Assembly: GCF_004135735.1 (NCBI RefSeq)
Contig: NZ_CP012670.1
Coordinates: 2,852,001 to 2,916,000 of the forward strand
Length of the DNA stretch: 64,000 bases
Origin: Sorangium cellulosum
GTDB taxonomy: Bacteria; Myxococcota_A; Polyangia; Polyangiales; Polyangiaceae
Direction of reading: 5' to 3'
Both the position numbers and the translations under genes were made by a program. Positions 44,898-53,091 of the stretch are shown one piece after another. A model generated the notes under the pieces. That model was not told the DNA's origin. It did no database searches and was given only the letters and a program-made list of their open reading frames with translations. Position 1 is the first letter of the stretch. Every line of letters begins with the position of its first letter.

Positions 44898-46259
44898 CTA
44901 GGCCCGCGCGGCCACGCTGAACAGGATGACGCTGAAGCCGCCGAAGCGGATCTTGTCGCCATCGCGCAGCTCGCGCCGGCCCTGGAAGCCGATCGCCTCC
45001 TCGTTGTGGAACGTGCCGTTGGTGGATCCGAGGTCGGCGAGGAGGATTCGACCGCCGTCGACATCGAGCGTCGCGTGGTGGGTCGACGTCGTCCCGTGGG
45101 CGATCTCGATGTCGACCTTCTGCCCCGTCTCGGCGCGTCCGACGACGTTCTTGCCTTGCCAGAGCGGCCAGAACCTGCCCATCGGGTCGTCCTGGAAGCT
45201 CACGAGGAAGCCGGCGAGGGCGCGGCGGCCCTCCCGTCCGCCCCACGCCGGCTGCGGCGCCGGCGTGGGCGGGTGCGCGGCGGCCTGCTGAGGGGGGACA
45301 TACGGGGGCGGCGGCGCGGGCAGGGGCATGCCCTGCGGCGGCGGGGGCTGCGGCTCCGCGCCGTACTGGCCCAGGCCGGGAGGCGGCGGCACGGGCGGCG
45401 GCGCGGACGGCCCCCCCTGGCCCTGGTTCGCGTATGCCGTCTGGTTGAAGGCGTCCCCGCCCATCGGGAAGCCCCCATCGAGGGCGATCGGATGCCCCCC
45501 CTCCATGCAGAACGAGCCGCCCGCGGGGATCGGGTGCCCCTGCACGCAGCGCGCCCCCTGCTGCTGCGGCGGCGGATTGAACCCCTGCGGCCGCGGCGGG
45601 CCGGGATAGCCGCTCCCCTGCTCCGAGAAGCCCGCGGACGACCCGTAGCTGCCGCTGGGCCCGCCGAAGGGCGGCGGCTCCGGCGGGAACGGCGGCGGCT
45701 TCAGCGGCATCGGCGGAGGCGGCTGGGGCGCGCCGAAGTTGCCCGGCTGCGCGCCGAAGTTGCCCGGCTGCGCGCCGAAGGGCGGGGGCGGGCCGAAGCC
45801 GGGCGAGCTGCCCTCCGGGGGCTGCGGGAAGCCGGCGGGTGCTCCAGGAGGCGCCCCGAACGGCGCCGGCGGGGGCGGGTCGAAGCTGGACGAGCCGCCC
45901 TCCGGGGGCTGCGGGAAGCCGGCAGGTGCTCCAGGCGGAGCCCCGAACGGCGCCGGCGGGGGCGGGTCGAAGCTGGACGAGCCGCCCTCCGGGGGCTGCG
46001 GGAAGCCGGCAGGTGCTCCAGGCGGAGCCCCGAACGGCGCCGGCGGGGGCGGACCAAAACCGCCGCTCGGTGAGCCGAAATTGGGGGGAGGCTCAGGGGG
46101 CGAGCCGAAGCCCACCGGGGCAGGGTACGGAGGAGGAGGAGGCGGCGGCGGAGGCGGCGCTCCGAACGCTCCAGGCCCCGGCGGCCCGAGCGGCGAGGCG
46201 CACACGGCGCAGAACTTATCGGCGGGGGTCGCGGGCGCACCGCAACGCGGACAGAGCAT
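44898..46259 (-). CDS. Zinc-ribbon and FHA-domain protein with Pro-rich repeats
   Basis: A 453-residue protein. A zinc ribbon opens it (MLCPRCGAPATPADKFCAVC, four Cys), then about 300 residues of Pro/Gly-rich sequence including three nearly identical 29-residue units (PPPPAPFGAPPGAPAGFPQP...), and a second small Cys/His motif (CVQGHPIPAGGSFCMEGGHP). The C-terminal FHA domain (about 360-445) has GKNVVGRAETG, TSTHHATLDVDGG and GSTNGTFHN. It is probably cytoplasmic and binds phosphothreonine peptides. The ATG at 46259 is set by the ribbon. It is the first gene of the signalling run on this strand, 189 bp before the VWA-FHA gene. Confidence 0.88.
   Translation of the reverse strand: MLCPRCGAPATPADKFCAVCASPLGPPGPGAFGAPPPPPPPPPPYPAPVGFGSPPEPPPNFGSPSGGFGPPPPAPFGAPPGAPAGFPQPPEGGSSSFDPPPPAPFGAPPGAPAGFPQPPEGGSSSFDPPPPAPFGAPPGAPAGFPQPPEGSSPGFGPPPPFGAQPGNFGAQPGNFGAPQPPPPMPLKPPPFPPEPPPFGGPSGSYGSSAGFSEQGSGYPGPPRPQGFNPPPQQQGARCVQGHPIPAGGSFCMEGGHPIALDGGFPMGGDAFNQTAYANQGQGGPSAPPPVPPPPGLGQYGAEPQPPPPQGMPLPAPPPPYVPPQQAAAHPPTPAPQPAWGGREGRRALAGFLVSFQDDPMGRFWPLWQGKNVVGRAETGQKVDIEIAHGTTSTHHATLDVDGGRILLADLGSTNGTFHNEEAIGFQGRRELRDGDKIRFGGFSVILFSVAARA
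45795..46055 (-). repeat. 87-bp tandem repeat in the zinc-ribbon FHA gene
   Basis: Three 87-bp copies encode a 29-residue Pro/Gly/Phe unit. The second and third copies are almost base-identical and the first has a few changes near its end. Such long, clean units point to recent in-frame duplication. Confidence 0.8.
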
Positions 46260-46278
46260 GGTGATCCTTCTCGGTTTC

Positions 46279-46296
46279 GCGGCGCTGGGGCGCCGC
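46279..46296 (-). promoter_or_regulatory. Leader hairpin upstream of the zinc-ribbon FHA gene
   Basis: GCGGCGC and GCGCCGC form 7-bp arms around a TGGG loop, 20-37 bases upstream of the start codon on the transcribed strand. It could affect translation or mark the end of the rplS transcript about 240 bases further upstream. Confidence 0.3.
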
Positions 46297-46535
46297 CGCC
46301 GCGAGCATACCGTGGGCGCTCGGCCGAGGATCAAGAAGAAGTACGCGGGAATCCCTGCTGGCGGCCGACCCAGGGGCGTCTGCGCGCGGCGCTGGCGTCG
46401 CAGCCACGCGCGCAAAGGCCTCGGCGCTGCGCCGGGGTAGCCGGGTGAGCGTCGAGGCCAGAGCCCGGCGGCGCATGTCGGCCGCCGGGATGCGGGCATC
46501 CACGGCGCGATCGGGGCGCCCGCGCTGCTGCGGAG

Positions 46536-46889
46536 TCAATCCTTCGCGTCGCGAACGCGAGCGGCCTTCCCGGCGAGCTTCCGCAGGTAGAACAGCCGCG
46601 AGCGGCGGACCACGCCGCGCGAGACGATCTCGACCTTGTCGATGCGGGGGCTGTGCAGGAGGAAGATGCGCTCGACGCCGACCGTGAAGCTCACCTTGCG
46701 CACGGTGAAGGTGCTTCGGACCCCCGCGCGGTGGCGCTTCAGCACGACGCCCTGGAACACCTGGATGCGCTCCTTCTCGCCCTCGACGATCCGGTAGTGG
46801 ACTCGCACCGTATCGCCGACCCGGAAATCCGGGATCCCCTCGCGGAACATGGGCGCTTCGATCTTCGCGAGGACGTTCGAGGTCTGCAT
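46536..46889 (-). CDS. rplS: 50S ribosomal protein L19
   Basis: A 117-residue ribosomal protein at the 30S-50S interface. The whole family pattern is present: [60 protein letters not shown] and the basic tail [20 protein letters not shown]. The ATG at 46889 is preferred to one at 46895 because AAGGA then lies at the normal distance. The gene appears monocistronic here; rpsP, rimM and trmD, often its partners, are not visible. A strong promoter and a 210-base leader precede it. Confidence 0.97.
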   Translation of the reverse strand: MQTSNVLAKIEAPMFREGIPDFRVGDTVRVHYRIVEGEKERIQVFQGVVLKRHRAGVRSTFTVRKVSFTVGVERIFLLHSPRIDKVEIVSRGVVRRSRLFYLRKLAGKAARVRDAKD

Positions 46890-47137
46890 GGTCATTCCTT
46901 CAAAGGGTGGGGGATCCGTCGTCGCGGTCCCCTGCTCAAGAGGGGCCAGGACCGCCGCCGTGGGTGGACTGCGTTGGGCGGAGCGGGCGCCGTGCACGCG
47001 GCTCCCGTGCTTCACGCCGTGAGCGCACGGTGCGGCCCGGTTGCGTTCCGGGAGCACGGGCGCGAGCGCAGCCCACGCTCCCCTCCGGGGGGTACCGGAG
47101 AGGTGCGGCATTATGCATGCGGGCGATCCGGTGTCAA
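46890..47137 (-). promoter_or_regulatory. rplS promoter and long 5' leader
   Basis: A near-consensus sigma-70 promoter on the minus strand: TTGACA (47137-47132), 16-base spacer, CATAAT (47115-47110). Transcription would start near 47103, giving a leader of about 210 bases before the rplS start. The leader contains several possible stems, such as CTCCGG/CCGGAG and a longer GC-rich one with CGTGC/GCACG arms. Ribosomal-protein autoregulation is possible. Confidence 0.6.
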
Positions 47138-47207
47138 CGCCGGGTTCCGCGTGACGTCCGATGCGTGGATGCGTCACGCACGGGCTCGGCGGGGCGCGCC
47201 GGCCGCC

Positions 47208-47777
47208 TCAGCGGCGGACGGGGATGATCTGCACGCGGCGCGCCTCGCCCTCGCCGTCGCTCTTCGTGACGACGCCGGGGAACTTCGCGAGCGCCAGGTG
47301 GACGACGCGCCGGTCCTGCGGGTTCATCGGCTCGAAGGTGATGATCTTGCCCTCCTCGACCGCCTGCTTGCCCAGCCTCCGCGCCATGGAAGAGAGCGTG
47401 TCCTCGCGGCGCTGCCGGTAGCCCTCGGCGTCGATGATCACGTGGCGCCGCTTCTTGCCGGGCCGGTTGATCACGCGGTTGGCGAGGAACTGCAGCGCCG
47501 CGAGCGTCTGCCCCTTCTTGCCGATCACGCGGCCCGCGTCCTTCCCCTCGATCTCGAGGCGGATCTCCTCGGGCGGATCGTCCTCCTCGTTCTCGAGGAG
47601 ATCGACGGTGCAGTCCATGCCCATCGCCGCGAGCACGTCGATCACGAAGTCGAGCGCGACGTCGGCGCGCCCATCCTCCACGAACTCGGCCCCGGCCGCG
47701 TCGTCAGCGCCCTGCGCCTCTGCATCGACGTCCGCCACGTCGATTCCCCTGTCGGCAGCTTCACTATCCACGGACAC
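47208..47777 (-). CDS. jag: Jag/KhpB-type RNA-binding protein (KH-R3H)
   Basis: A 189-residue protein of the Jag (SpoIIIJ-associated) family. An acidic N-terminus (about 40 residues) is followed by a Jag-type region (LDFVIDVLAAMGMDCTVDLL), a KH domain with the GxxG loop GKKG (GRVIGKKGQTLAALQFLAN), and an R3H domain (RRVVHLALAKFPGVVTKSDG). It binds RNA in the cytoplasm and by gene order acts near the YidC insertase. The GTG start at 47777 overlaps the yidC end by 14 bp. The last gene of the rpmH-rnpA-yidD-yidC-jag operon. Confidence 0.92.
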   Translation of the reverse strand: MSVDSEAADRGIDVADVDAEAQGADDAAGAEFVEDGRADVALDFVIDVLAAMGMDCTVDLLENEEDDPPEEIRLEIEGKDAGRVIGKKGQTLAALQFLANRVINRPGKKRRHVIIDAEGYRQRREDTLSSMARRLGKQAVEEGKIITFEPMNPQDRRVVHLALAKFPGVVTKSDGEGEARRVQIIPVRR

Positions 47778-49545
47778 GTGCTTTTCCCTTTCCGAGAGCA
47801 GGCGCCGACTTGTCGTCGCCCTGAGTCTTCTTCGTGGCGGATTGGGGCTCCGCGCTCGCGACCTCCCTCACCTCGATGCCGCCGGACCGCTCGTCCTTCG
47901 CCTTGAGATACCGCTCCACGAGCACCTGTTGCCCGATACCGAGCCAGGTGTTCGTCAGCATGTACACGCCGAGGCCGGCCGGGAGGAAGAGCATCATCGC
48001 GGTGAAGATGCCGGGCATCAGGTACAGCATCATCTTCTGCTGCGCCGGGTCGCCCTGCGGGGGCATGATCTTCTGCTGGATGAAGCTCGAGGCGCCGAGG
48101 ACGATCGGGATGATGAAGTACTTCCCCGGGGCGGACAGGTCCGGGATCACGGGGCCGAACGGGGTGTGATAGAGCTCCACCGCGGTCTGCAGCGCGGTGT
48201 ACAGGGCGAACCACACCGGCATCTGGAGCAGCATCGGGAAGCAGCCGACGACCGGGTTCGCGACCTTGTTCTTGCGCCAGAGCTCCTGCATCGCGAGGCC
48301 GCGCTGGGTGGGGTCGTCCTTGTACCTCGCGTTGATCTCGTCCATCTCCGGCTTGAGCTTGCGCATCGCCGCGGCGCTCTTGATCTGCTGGATGCTCAGC
48401 GGGAAGAGCAGGATCCGGACGGTGATGGTGAGCAGGCAGATGGCCCAGCCCCAGCTGCCGACCGCGCGATAGAGGACGTAGAGATACGAGACGAGGAGCT
48501 TGGCGATCGGCGAGAACCAGCCGAGGTTGATGACCTCGCTCGCCCCGTGGCCGACGGCGGCGAGCAGATCGCGCTCCTTCGGGCCGGTGAAGGAGAGGAC
48601 CTTGTAGGTCACCGAGCCGCCGGGCGCGAGCTCGCGCTCGGGATAGGCGAGCCGCGCGCGGTAGACGTGCCCGAAGGTCGGATCGCTCGACTTCTGCGCG
48701 AACCTCGACGTGTCCCAGACCTCTTCGATCTGCGTCTCGGCCGCGGGCGCCGCGGGCCCCTCGAGCGGGAGCGCGACCTTGGTGAAGTAGCTGCTCGAGA
48801 CCGCGACGAACCGCGCGGCGCCCGGCGTGCGCCGCCAGCGCTCGGGGGTGAACTCCGGGTCCTTGAAGTCGTCCGGCTCGAAGGCGTCCGGCATCTGGCG
48901 CTCGGTCGTCTGGTCGGTCGCCGCGACCGTCTCCGTGACCCACTCCGAGATCAGGCCGAGGCTGCCCTCCGTGTCCTTCTGGGTTCGCCAGGCGGTCTGC
49001 TCGACGGCGAGCCGGTGCTTGCGCGGCTCCTGGCCGAGGTTCTCGACCGTCATCTGCAGCGTGAGCTCGAACGGGCGCCCGGTGGCGGCGACGACCTTGG
49101 TCAGCCGCGTCGCCTCGTCGGTGTACGTGAAGGTGCAGCTCTTGCCGTCCTGCGCCGAGAGCTTCCAGTCGAGGTCATCGAACGGCACCTGCTGCGCGTC
49201 GCCGCCGGGCAGGCGCAGGTCCGTCCTGAGGGGCATCCGCGACTCGAGCGAGGTCGTGACCAGGTCCATCGGCGTGGGCTCGCCGTTCCCGATCGTGTAC
49301 TTCGGATCGGTCATCCAGAGGTGCCGGAGCGACCCGCCCCGGGTGGACAGCTCGGCCTTGAAGCGATCCCCGGTGATGACGCACGCCTCCGCCGGAGCGC
49401 GTTCGGCCGGGGCGGTGCTGTCGTTCACGTCGAGCGGCTGGAGCTGCTCCGCGGCATCGCCGAAGAGGAGCGGCTTGCCAAACTGGATGAACATGAAGAT
49501 GGCAAGGCCGAGGAACAGCCATTTGACGATATTGCTGCGTTCCAT
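47764..49545 (-). CDS. yidC: Membrane protein insertase YidC
   Basis: A 593-residue Gram-negative YidC. One N-terminal helix (IVKWLFLGLAIFMFIQFGKP) leads to the large periplasmic P1 domain (about 50-370), then the conserved five-helix insertase core: NLGWFSPIAKLLVSYLYVLY, then WGWAICLLTITVRILLFPLS with its positively charged groove Arg, KSAAAMRKLKPEMDEI, a PMLLQMPVWFALYTAL hairpin and the last helices near IFTAMMLFLPAGLGVYML. A basic C-terminal tail follows, as in other YidC that contact ribosomes. Order and length are standard. It is co-directional with yidD, rnpA and rpmH. Confidence 0.97.
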   Translation of the reverse strand: MERSNIVKWLFLGLAIFMFIQFGKPLLFGDAAEQLQPLDVNDSTAPAERAPAEACVITGDRFKAELSTRGGSLRHLWMTDPKYTIGNGEPTPMDLVTTSLESRMPLRTDLRLPGGDAQQVPFDDLDWKLSAQDGKSCTFTYTDEATRLTKVVAATGRPFELTLQMTVENLGQEPRKHRLAVEQTAWRTQKDTEGSLGLISEWVTETVAATDQTTERQMPDAFEPDDFKDPEFTPERWRRTPGAARFVAVSSSYFTKVALPLEGPAAPAAETQIEEVWDTSRFAQKSSDPTFGHVYRARLAYPERELAPGGSVTYKVLSFTGPKERDLLAAVGHGASEVINLGWFSPIAKLLVSYLYVLYRAVGSWGWAICLLTITVRILLFPLSIQQIKSAAAMRKLKPEMDEINARYKDDPTQRGLAMQELWRKNKVANPVVGCFPMLLQMPVWFALYTALQTAVELYHTPFGPVIPDLSAPGKYFIIPIVLGASSFIQQKIMPPQGDPAQQKMMLYLMPGIFTAMMLFLPAGLGVYMLTNTWLGIGQQVLVERYLKAKDERSGGIEVREVASAEPQSATKKTQGDDKSAPALGKGKARVRG

Positions 49546-49736
49546 GAAGTCCTTCGTCGGTCCCAGGATCTCGATCCGCGCCCTTCGCTGCTGAGAGTCT
49601 CATGACGCCTCACGAGGCTGCCCAGGGTCGCTCCGGGGGGGTCCGCTCCGTGGCTTTTCGGGCGCCGCGCCGCCAGGGTCGTGTCGAGGGTCGAGCGGGA
49701 TCAGTCCATGAGATTGGCCCGGCTGCTGGAGCCCTC

Positions 49737-50084
49737 TCACCGGGGGTGCGAGGCGAGCTCCGTGCCAGTGGTGCCAGAAGACGAACAGCGTGCCGTATCC
49801 CGCGGGTCCACGTCCCGTTGCGGTAGCCTCCGCGCCGCCGCGTCGAGGCGGAGACGAGGTGGTGGAGGAGGGTCGAACCCGCCCGGATGAAACGGGTGAC
49901 ACCTACACAGTCGTTTGAGCGAAAGCAAGCTCCCCCGAAGCGCCCCGTGGCCGAGGATGCAGGCCGCGGCGTAGCGGGAGCACGACGGCTCGAACCGGCA
50001 GACCGGGCCCATCGCCGCCAGGATGAGCCTGGAGAGCGTCATCTGGTAGGCGCGGATCAGCGCGAGGAGGAGCTTCGCCAGCAT
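49737..50084 (-). CDS. yidD: Membrane protein insertion efficiency factor YidD
   Basis: A 115-residue protein. The YidD core is unmistakable: ALIRAYQMTLSRLILAAMGP, CRFEPSCSRYAAACILGHGA, then LLSLKRLCRCHPFHPGGFDP, with the family Cys and His residues. The last 40 residues, after GGFDPPPP, are unconserved and basic. It is thought to help insertion of some membrane proteins with YidC, between rnpA and yidC as in most bacteria. The ATG at 50084 is chosen at the start of the amphipathic helix. Confidence 0.93.
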   Translation of the reverse strand: MLAKLLLALIRAYQMTLSRLILAAMGPVCRFEPSCSRYAAACILGHGALRGSLLSLKRLCRCHPFHPGGFDPPPPPRLRLDAAARRLPQRDVDPRDTARCSSSGTTGTELASHPR

Positions 50085-50160
50085 GGGAGGCCGGTGGGAG
50101 AGCCGGGATCTTGGGGCGCGGCGCACCGCGACGCAAGGCGGCGCCCGCTCTTCCTCTGGA

Positions 50161-50652
50161 TCATCTGGAGCCGGCCGGCTCTGCGCTGGAGGCGCCGCGC
50201 GCGGGCGCGCCGGCGAGGAGCGGCCCCGCGGCGAGGGCGTCCCGCGCCCGGCGACGGAGCACCGGGGCCACGCTGCGCAGCTCCGCGAGCACGTCCCCCA
50301 GGCCGAGCGACCCGGCGCCTGCGCGCAGGATCACCACGACGTCGACCCCCACCGGGAAGAGCTCCGGGAACCTGCGAAAAGCCTCCCTCAGCAGGCGCTT
50401 CGCGCGGTTCCGGTCCACGGCGCCGCCGACCTTGCGCGAGGCGACGAGGCCCAGCCGCGGACCGCCCGGCGGCCCGAGCGGGGCGCCTTCATGTCCGGCG
50501 CGGGGGGCCGCGACGAGGAGCAGGAGGTGGCGGGTGGTGACGCGCTGGCCACCGGTCTGGATGCGGACGAAATCGGCCCGCTTGCGGATGCGCTTCGCGC
50601 GCGGGAAGGACGCTGCTGCCGACGACGACGAGCGCCTGGGCGCTTCCGTCAT
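50161..50652 (-). CDS. rnpA: Ribonuclease P protein component
   Basis: A 163-residue RnpA that binds the catalytic RNase P RNA for tRNA 5' processing. Recognisable blocks: RKRADFVRIQTGGQRVTTRH, then PRLGLVASRKVGGAVDRNRA, the RNR motif (RNRAKRLLREAFRR) and VDVVVILRAGA. The C-terminal 45 residues are Ala/Arg-rich and longer than usual. ATG at 50652 is used; a GTG one codon upstream is possible. It follows rpmH by 9 bp, as in most bacteria. The RNase P RNA gene itself is not seen in the window. Confidence 0.95.
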   Translation of the reverse strand: MTEAPRRSSSSAAASFPRAKRIRKRADFVRIQTGGQRVTTRHLLLLVAAPRAGHEGAPLGPPGGPRLGLVASRKVGGAVDRNRAKRLLREAFRRFPELFPVGVDVVVILRAGAGSLGLGDVLAELRSVAPVLRRRARDALAAGPLLAGAPARGASSAEPAGSR

Positions 50653-50661
50653 CACGCCGCG

Positions 50662-50811
50662 TTACTTCTTGTAGATGCTGGGCGCGAGCCGGGCGCGGCC
50701 CTTGCGGCGGCGGTTGTTGATGACCTTGCGACCGCCGGCGGTCGCCATGCGCGCACGGAAGCCGTGGGTCCGGGCGCGGCGGGTGTTATGGGGCTGGTAG
50801 GTGCGCTTCAT
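50662..50811 (-). CDS. rpmH: 50S ribosomal protein L34
   Basis: A 49-residue basic protein, with the diagnostic [20 protein letters not shown] start and the [15 protein letters not shown] tail. It is the first gene of the rnpA-yidD-yidC-jag set. In many bacteria dnaA lies just upstream, but here the upstream neighbour is a divergent OmpA gene, and no dnaA or oriC is visible in between. The ATG at 50811 is fixed by homology. Confidence 0.97.
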   Translation of the reverse strand: MKRTYQPHNTRRARTHGFRARMATAGGRKVINNRRRKGRARLAPSIYKK

Positions 50812-51026
50812 GGCTAGTGGTCCCTTGGCGTCGTGGGCCGCGAACGGCGGCACCAGGCCGCACGTCAAGCGGGCGCGCAAGAAAGCACGGCCTCGGACCC
50901 AGGTCAACACCAGACGACGCCGCGCGCTCCGGTTTCGCCGTTCTCTCTCTCCTTTCTGGGCGCCTGGTGTAGCGTGTAGCCTCAGATCGACCGCGACAGC
51001 CGTTCTGAGGGGTCACAGGAGGGAAT

Positions 51027-52799
51027 TTGAGGCGCACCGGAGGACAAGCGGGGGAGAAGCAGCACGTGACTGCGCGGAGCGTCAAGCGGCGCGCGCTGAC
51101 GGCGGCTGCGGCGGGAGCGCTCTTCCTGGGGGTGTTGCCAGCGAGCGCGCAGGTCAGGACGTTCTACCTGGACCGGCTCACCGTGGCCGGGGCGCCCGAC
51201 GACTCGATCGCGCTCTGGCGGCCGCAGGTGGCGTCGGAGACGCGCTTCTTCGGGCAGGCCGGGCTCGGCTTCGGGCTCAACCCCTTCCGGGTCGAGAACA
51301 TGCTGAACGACGAGCGCGCCGCCGCGCAGTTCAGCCGAGAGCACGGCGCGCCGGTGTCCTCGCAGCTCATCACCTACCTCAATGGAGGCGTCGAGTTCCT
51401 CGACCGCTTCGGGGTCCAGGTGGGGCTGCCGATCATCGCCTTCCAGACGAGCAACCAGACGAACGACTCGGGCGTCGCGGGCGCGCGGGACGCGGCGAGC
51501 CCCTCGGCCGTCGCGCTCATGGATCTGCGGCTCGACGCGCGGGCGGTCCTGTACCGCACCGACGATCGCTTCTTCTCGCTCGGCGTCAACACGGCGGTGT
51601 GGGTGCCGACGGGCAACGCGGTGTCGTTCGCGGGCGACAAGGGCGCGAGCGGCAGCATCGGGATGTCGGGCGAGTTCGACCTCAAATCCATGTTCGTGGT
51701 CGTCAACACCGGCCTGCATTTCCGCCCGTTCTCGTCGCTGAACGACTTCAACGTCTCGAACGAGTGGACCTGGGGCGTCGGCGGGTTCGTGCCGCTCCGG
51801 GACGGGAAGCTGCGGCTCGGCGCGCAGCTCTTCGGCTCGACCGGGCTCGGGCGGGGCACGACGTTCACCGGGGACAACACCCCGCTCGAGTGGATGGCCG
51901 AGGGGCGGCTCGCCCTCGACCAGAAGAAGAAGGGGTGGCTCGGGCTCGGCGCCGGGACGCGGCTCACCGGGGGCTATGCGCCGGATTTCCGGGCGGTCGC
52001 GGTGGTCGGCTACGCGTTCGGCATCAAGGACGTCGAGCCCATGTCGCCCGGCAAGCGGTTCACGGCCGCCCCGCCGCGCAACGTGGACACGGACAAGGAC
52101 GGCCTCCCCGACGACATCGACCTCTGCCCGACGGATCCCGAGGACGGCAAGCCGCCGAACACCGACGACGGCTGCCCGGCGCTGCCCGATCGCGACGGCG
52201 ACGGCATCCCGGACTCGCGCGACAAGTGCCCGGATCAGCCCGAGGATTTCGACAAGATCGACGACCGCGACGGCTGCCCGGAGGACGACGCCGATCAGGA
52301 CGAGATCGCCGACGCGAAGGACGCCTGCCCGAAGGAGCCGGGCCAGCCGAGCCCCGAGCCGGCGAAGAACGGCTGCCCGCAGTTCATCCGTCGCATCACG
52401 GGGTCGAGCGAGATCCAGATCCTGAAGCAGGTCCAGTTCGCGACCGGCAGCGCGAGGATCCTGCCGAACAGCTACGGCATCCTCGACGAGGTCGTGCGGC
52501 TGCTCAAGGTGAACCCCGAGATCACGCTGGTCGCGATCGAGGGACACACGGACAACCGCGGCTCGGATGCGCTCAACGAGCGGCTCTCGAACGACCGCGC
52601 CCACTCGGTGAGGACGTACCTGATCGAGCGGGGCGGCATCGACCCCGAGCGGCTCACGGCGGCGGGCTTCGGGCCGAGGCGCCCGATCGCGGACAACAAC
52701 ACCGCCGACGGGCGCCAGAAGAACCGCCGTGTCGAGTTCCACATCCGCGACAGCAACGCCGAGGGCAACAACACCGGTGGCACCACGGTCACGCCGTAG
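51027..52799 (+). CDS. OmpA-family outer-membrane protein with thrombospondin type-3 repeats
   Basis: A 590-residue envelope protein. After a signal peptide (ALTAAAAGALFLGVLPASAQ) comes a beta-barrel-like region (about 45-345), then three to four calcium-binding thrombospondin type-3 repeats (DTDKDGLPDDIDLCPTDPED, DRDGDGIPDSRDKCPDQPED and so on, about 350-445), and a C-terminal OmpA peptidoglycan-binding domain (about 460-575; EGHTDNRGSDALNERLSNDR, RRVEFHI). It should link the outer membrane to the cell wall. The TTG at 51027 is preceded by AGGAGG at good spacing; GTG at 51066 with GGGGGAG is the alternative. Confidence 0.92.
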   Translation: MRRTGGQAGEKQHVTARSVKRRALTAAAAGALFLGVLPASAQVRTFYLDRLTVAGAPDDSIALWRPQVASETRFFGQAGLGFGLNPFRVENMLNDERAAAQFSREHGAPVSSQLITYLNGGVEFLDRFGVQVGLPIIAFQTSNQTNDSGVAGARDAASPSAVALMDLRLDARAVLYRTDDRFFSLGVNTAVWVPTGNAVSFAGDKGASGSIGMSGEFDLKSMFVVVNTGLHFRPFSSLNDFNVSNEWTWGVGGFVPLRDGKLRLGAQLFGSTGLGRGTTFTGDNTPLEWMAEGRLALDQKKKGWLGLGAGTRLTGGYAPDFRAVAVVGYAFGIKDVEPMSPGKRFTAAPPRNVDTDKDGLPDDIDLCPTDPEDGKPPNTDDGCPALPDRDGDGIPDSRDKCPDQPEDFDKIDDRDGCPEDDADQDEIADAKDACPKEPGQPSPEPAKNGCPQFIRRITGSSEIQILKQVQFATGSARILPNSYGILDEVVRLLKVNPEITLVAIEGHTDNRGSDALNERLSNDRAHSVRTYLIERGGIDPERLTAAGFGPRRPIADNNTADGRQKNRRVEFHIRDSNAEGNNTGGTTVTP

Positions 52800-53091
52800 C
52801 CAGGGGGCGCGCGCGGGAGCGCTGCTGCTCTGCGCGCTGCTCTCGCACGCCTGCCGCCCCGAGCAGGGCGCGCCCTACCTGTGCAACTGCACCTTCGTCA
52901 CGGACTTCGACGACGACGCGAGGCTCGACGTGGAGGTCTGCTCGCCGAGCGACGCCCGCGCCGAGGGCTTCGGCCGCGGGTGCGCGCAGACCCACGCGCC
53001 CGGCCCGGTCTCGGAGTGCACCTGCAGGCGCGCCCCCGGCCCGGGCTCGTGCGACGTCCGCGCGTGCCGCACTACCGCAGCAGCGCCCTGA
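52777..53091 (+). CDS. Small Cys-rich lipoprotein
   Basis: A 104-residue protein whose start, GTG at 52777, lies inside the last codons of the OmpA gene in another frame. It has a clean lipoprotein signal: basic [14 protein letters not shown], hydrophobic [11 protein letters not shown], then Cys. The mature chain has nine further Cys ([40 protein letters not shown]). It shares 20 bp of its 3' end with the converging YyaL-type gene. The overlap with ompA suggests coupled expression and a role beside OmpA in the envelope. No family is recognised. Confidence 0.7.
   Translation: MAPRSRRSQGARAGALLLCALLSHACRPEQGAPYLCNCTFVTDFDDDARLDVEVCSPSDARAEGFGRGCAQTHAPGPVSECTCRRAPGPGSCDVRACRTTAAAP

Noticed and set aside
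44707..44901. Small plus-strand frames between the VWA-FHA and zinc-ribbon FHA genes
   Set aside because: No ribosome site or family similarity; it is best read as the upstream region of the minus-strand gene.
49600..49902. Extra small gene between yidC and yidD
   Set aside because: The frame has no family features and overlaps the yidD 3' end; it is a shadow.
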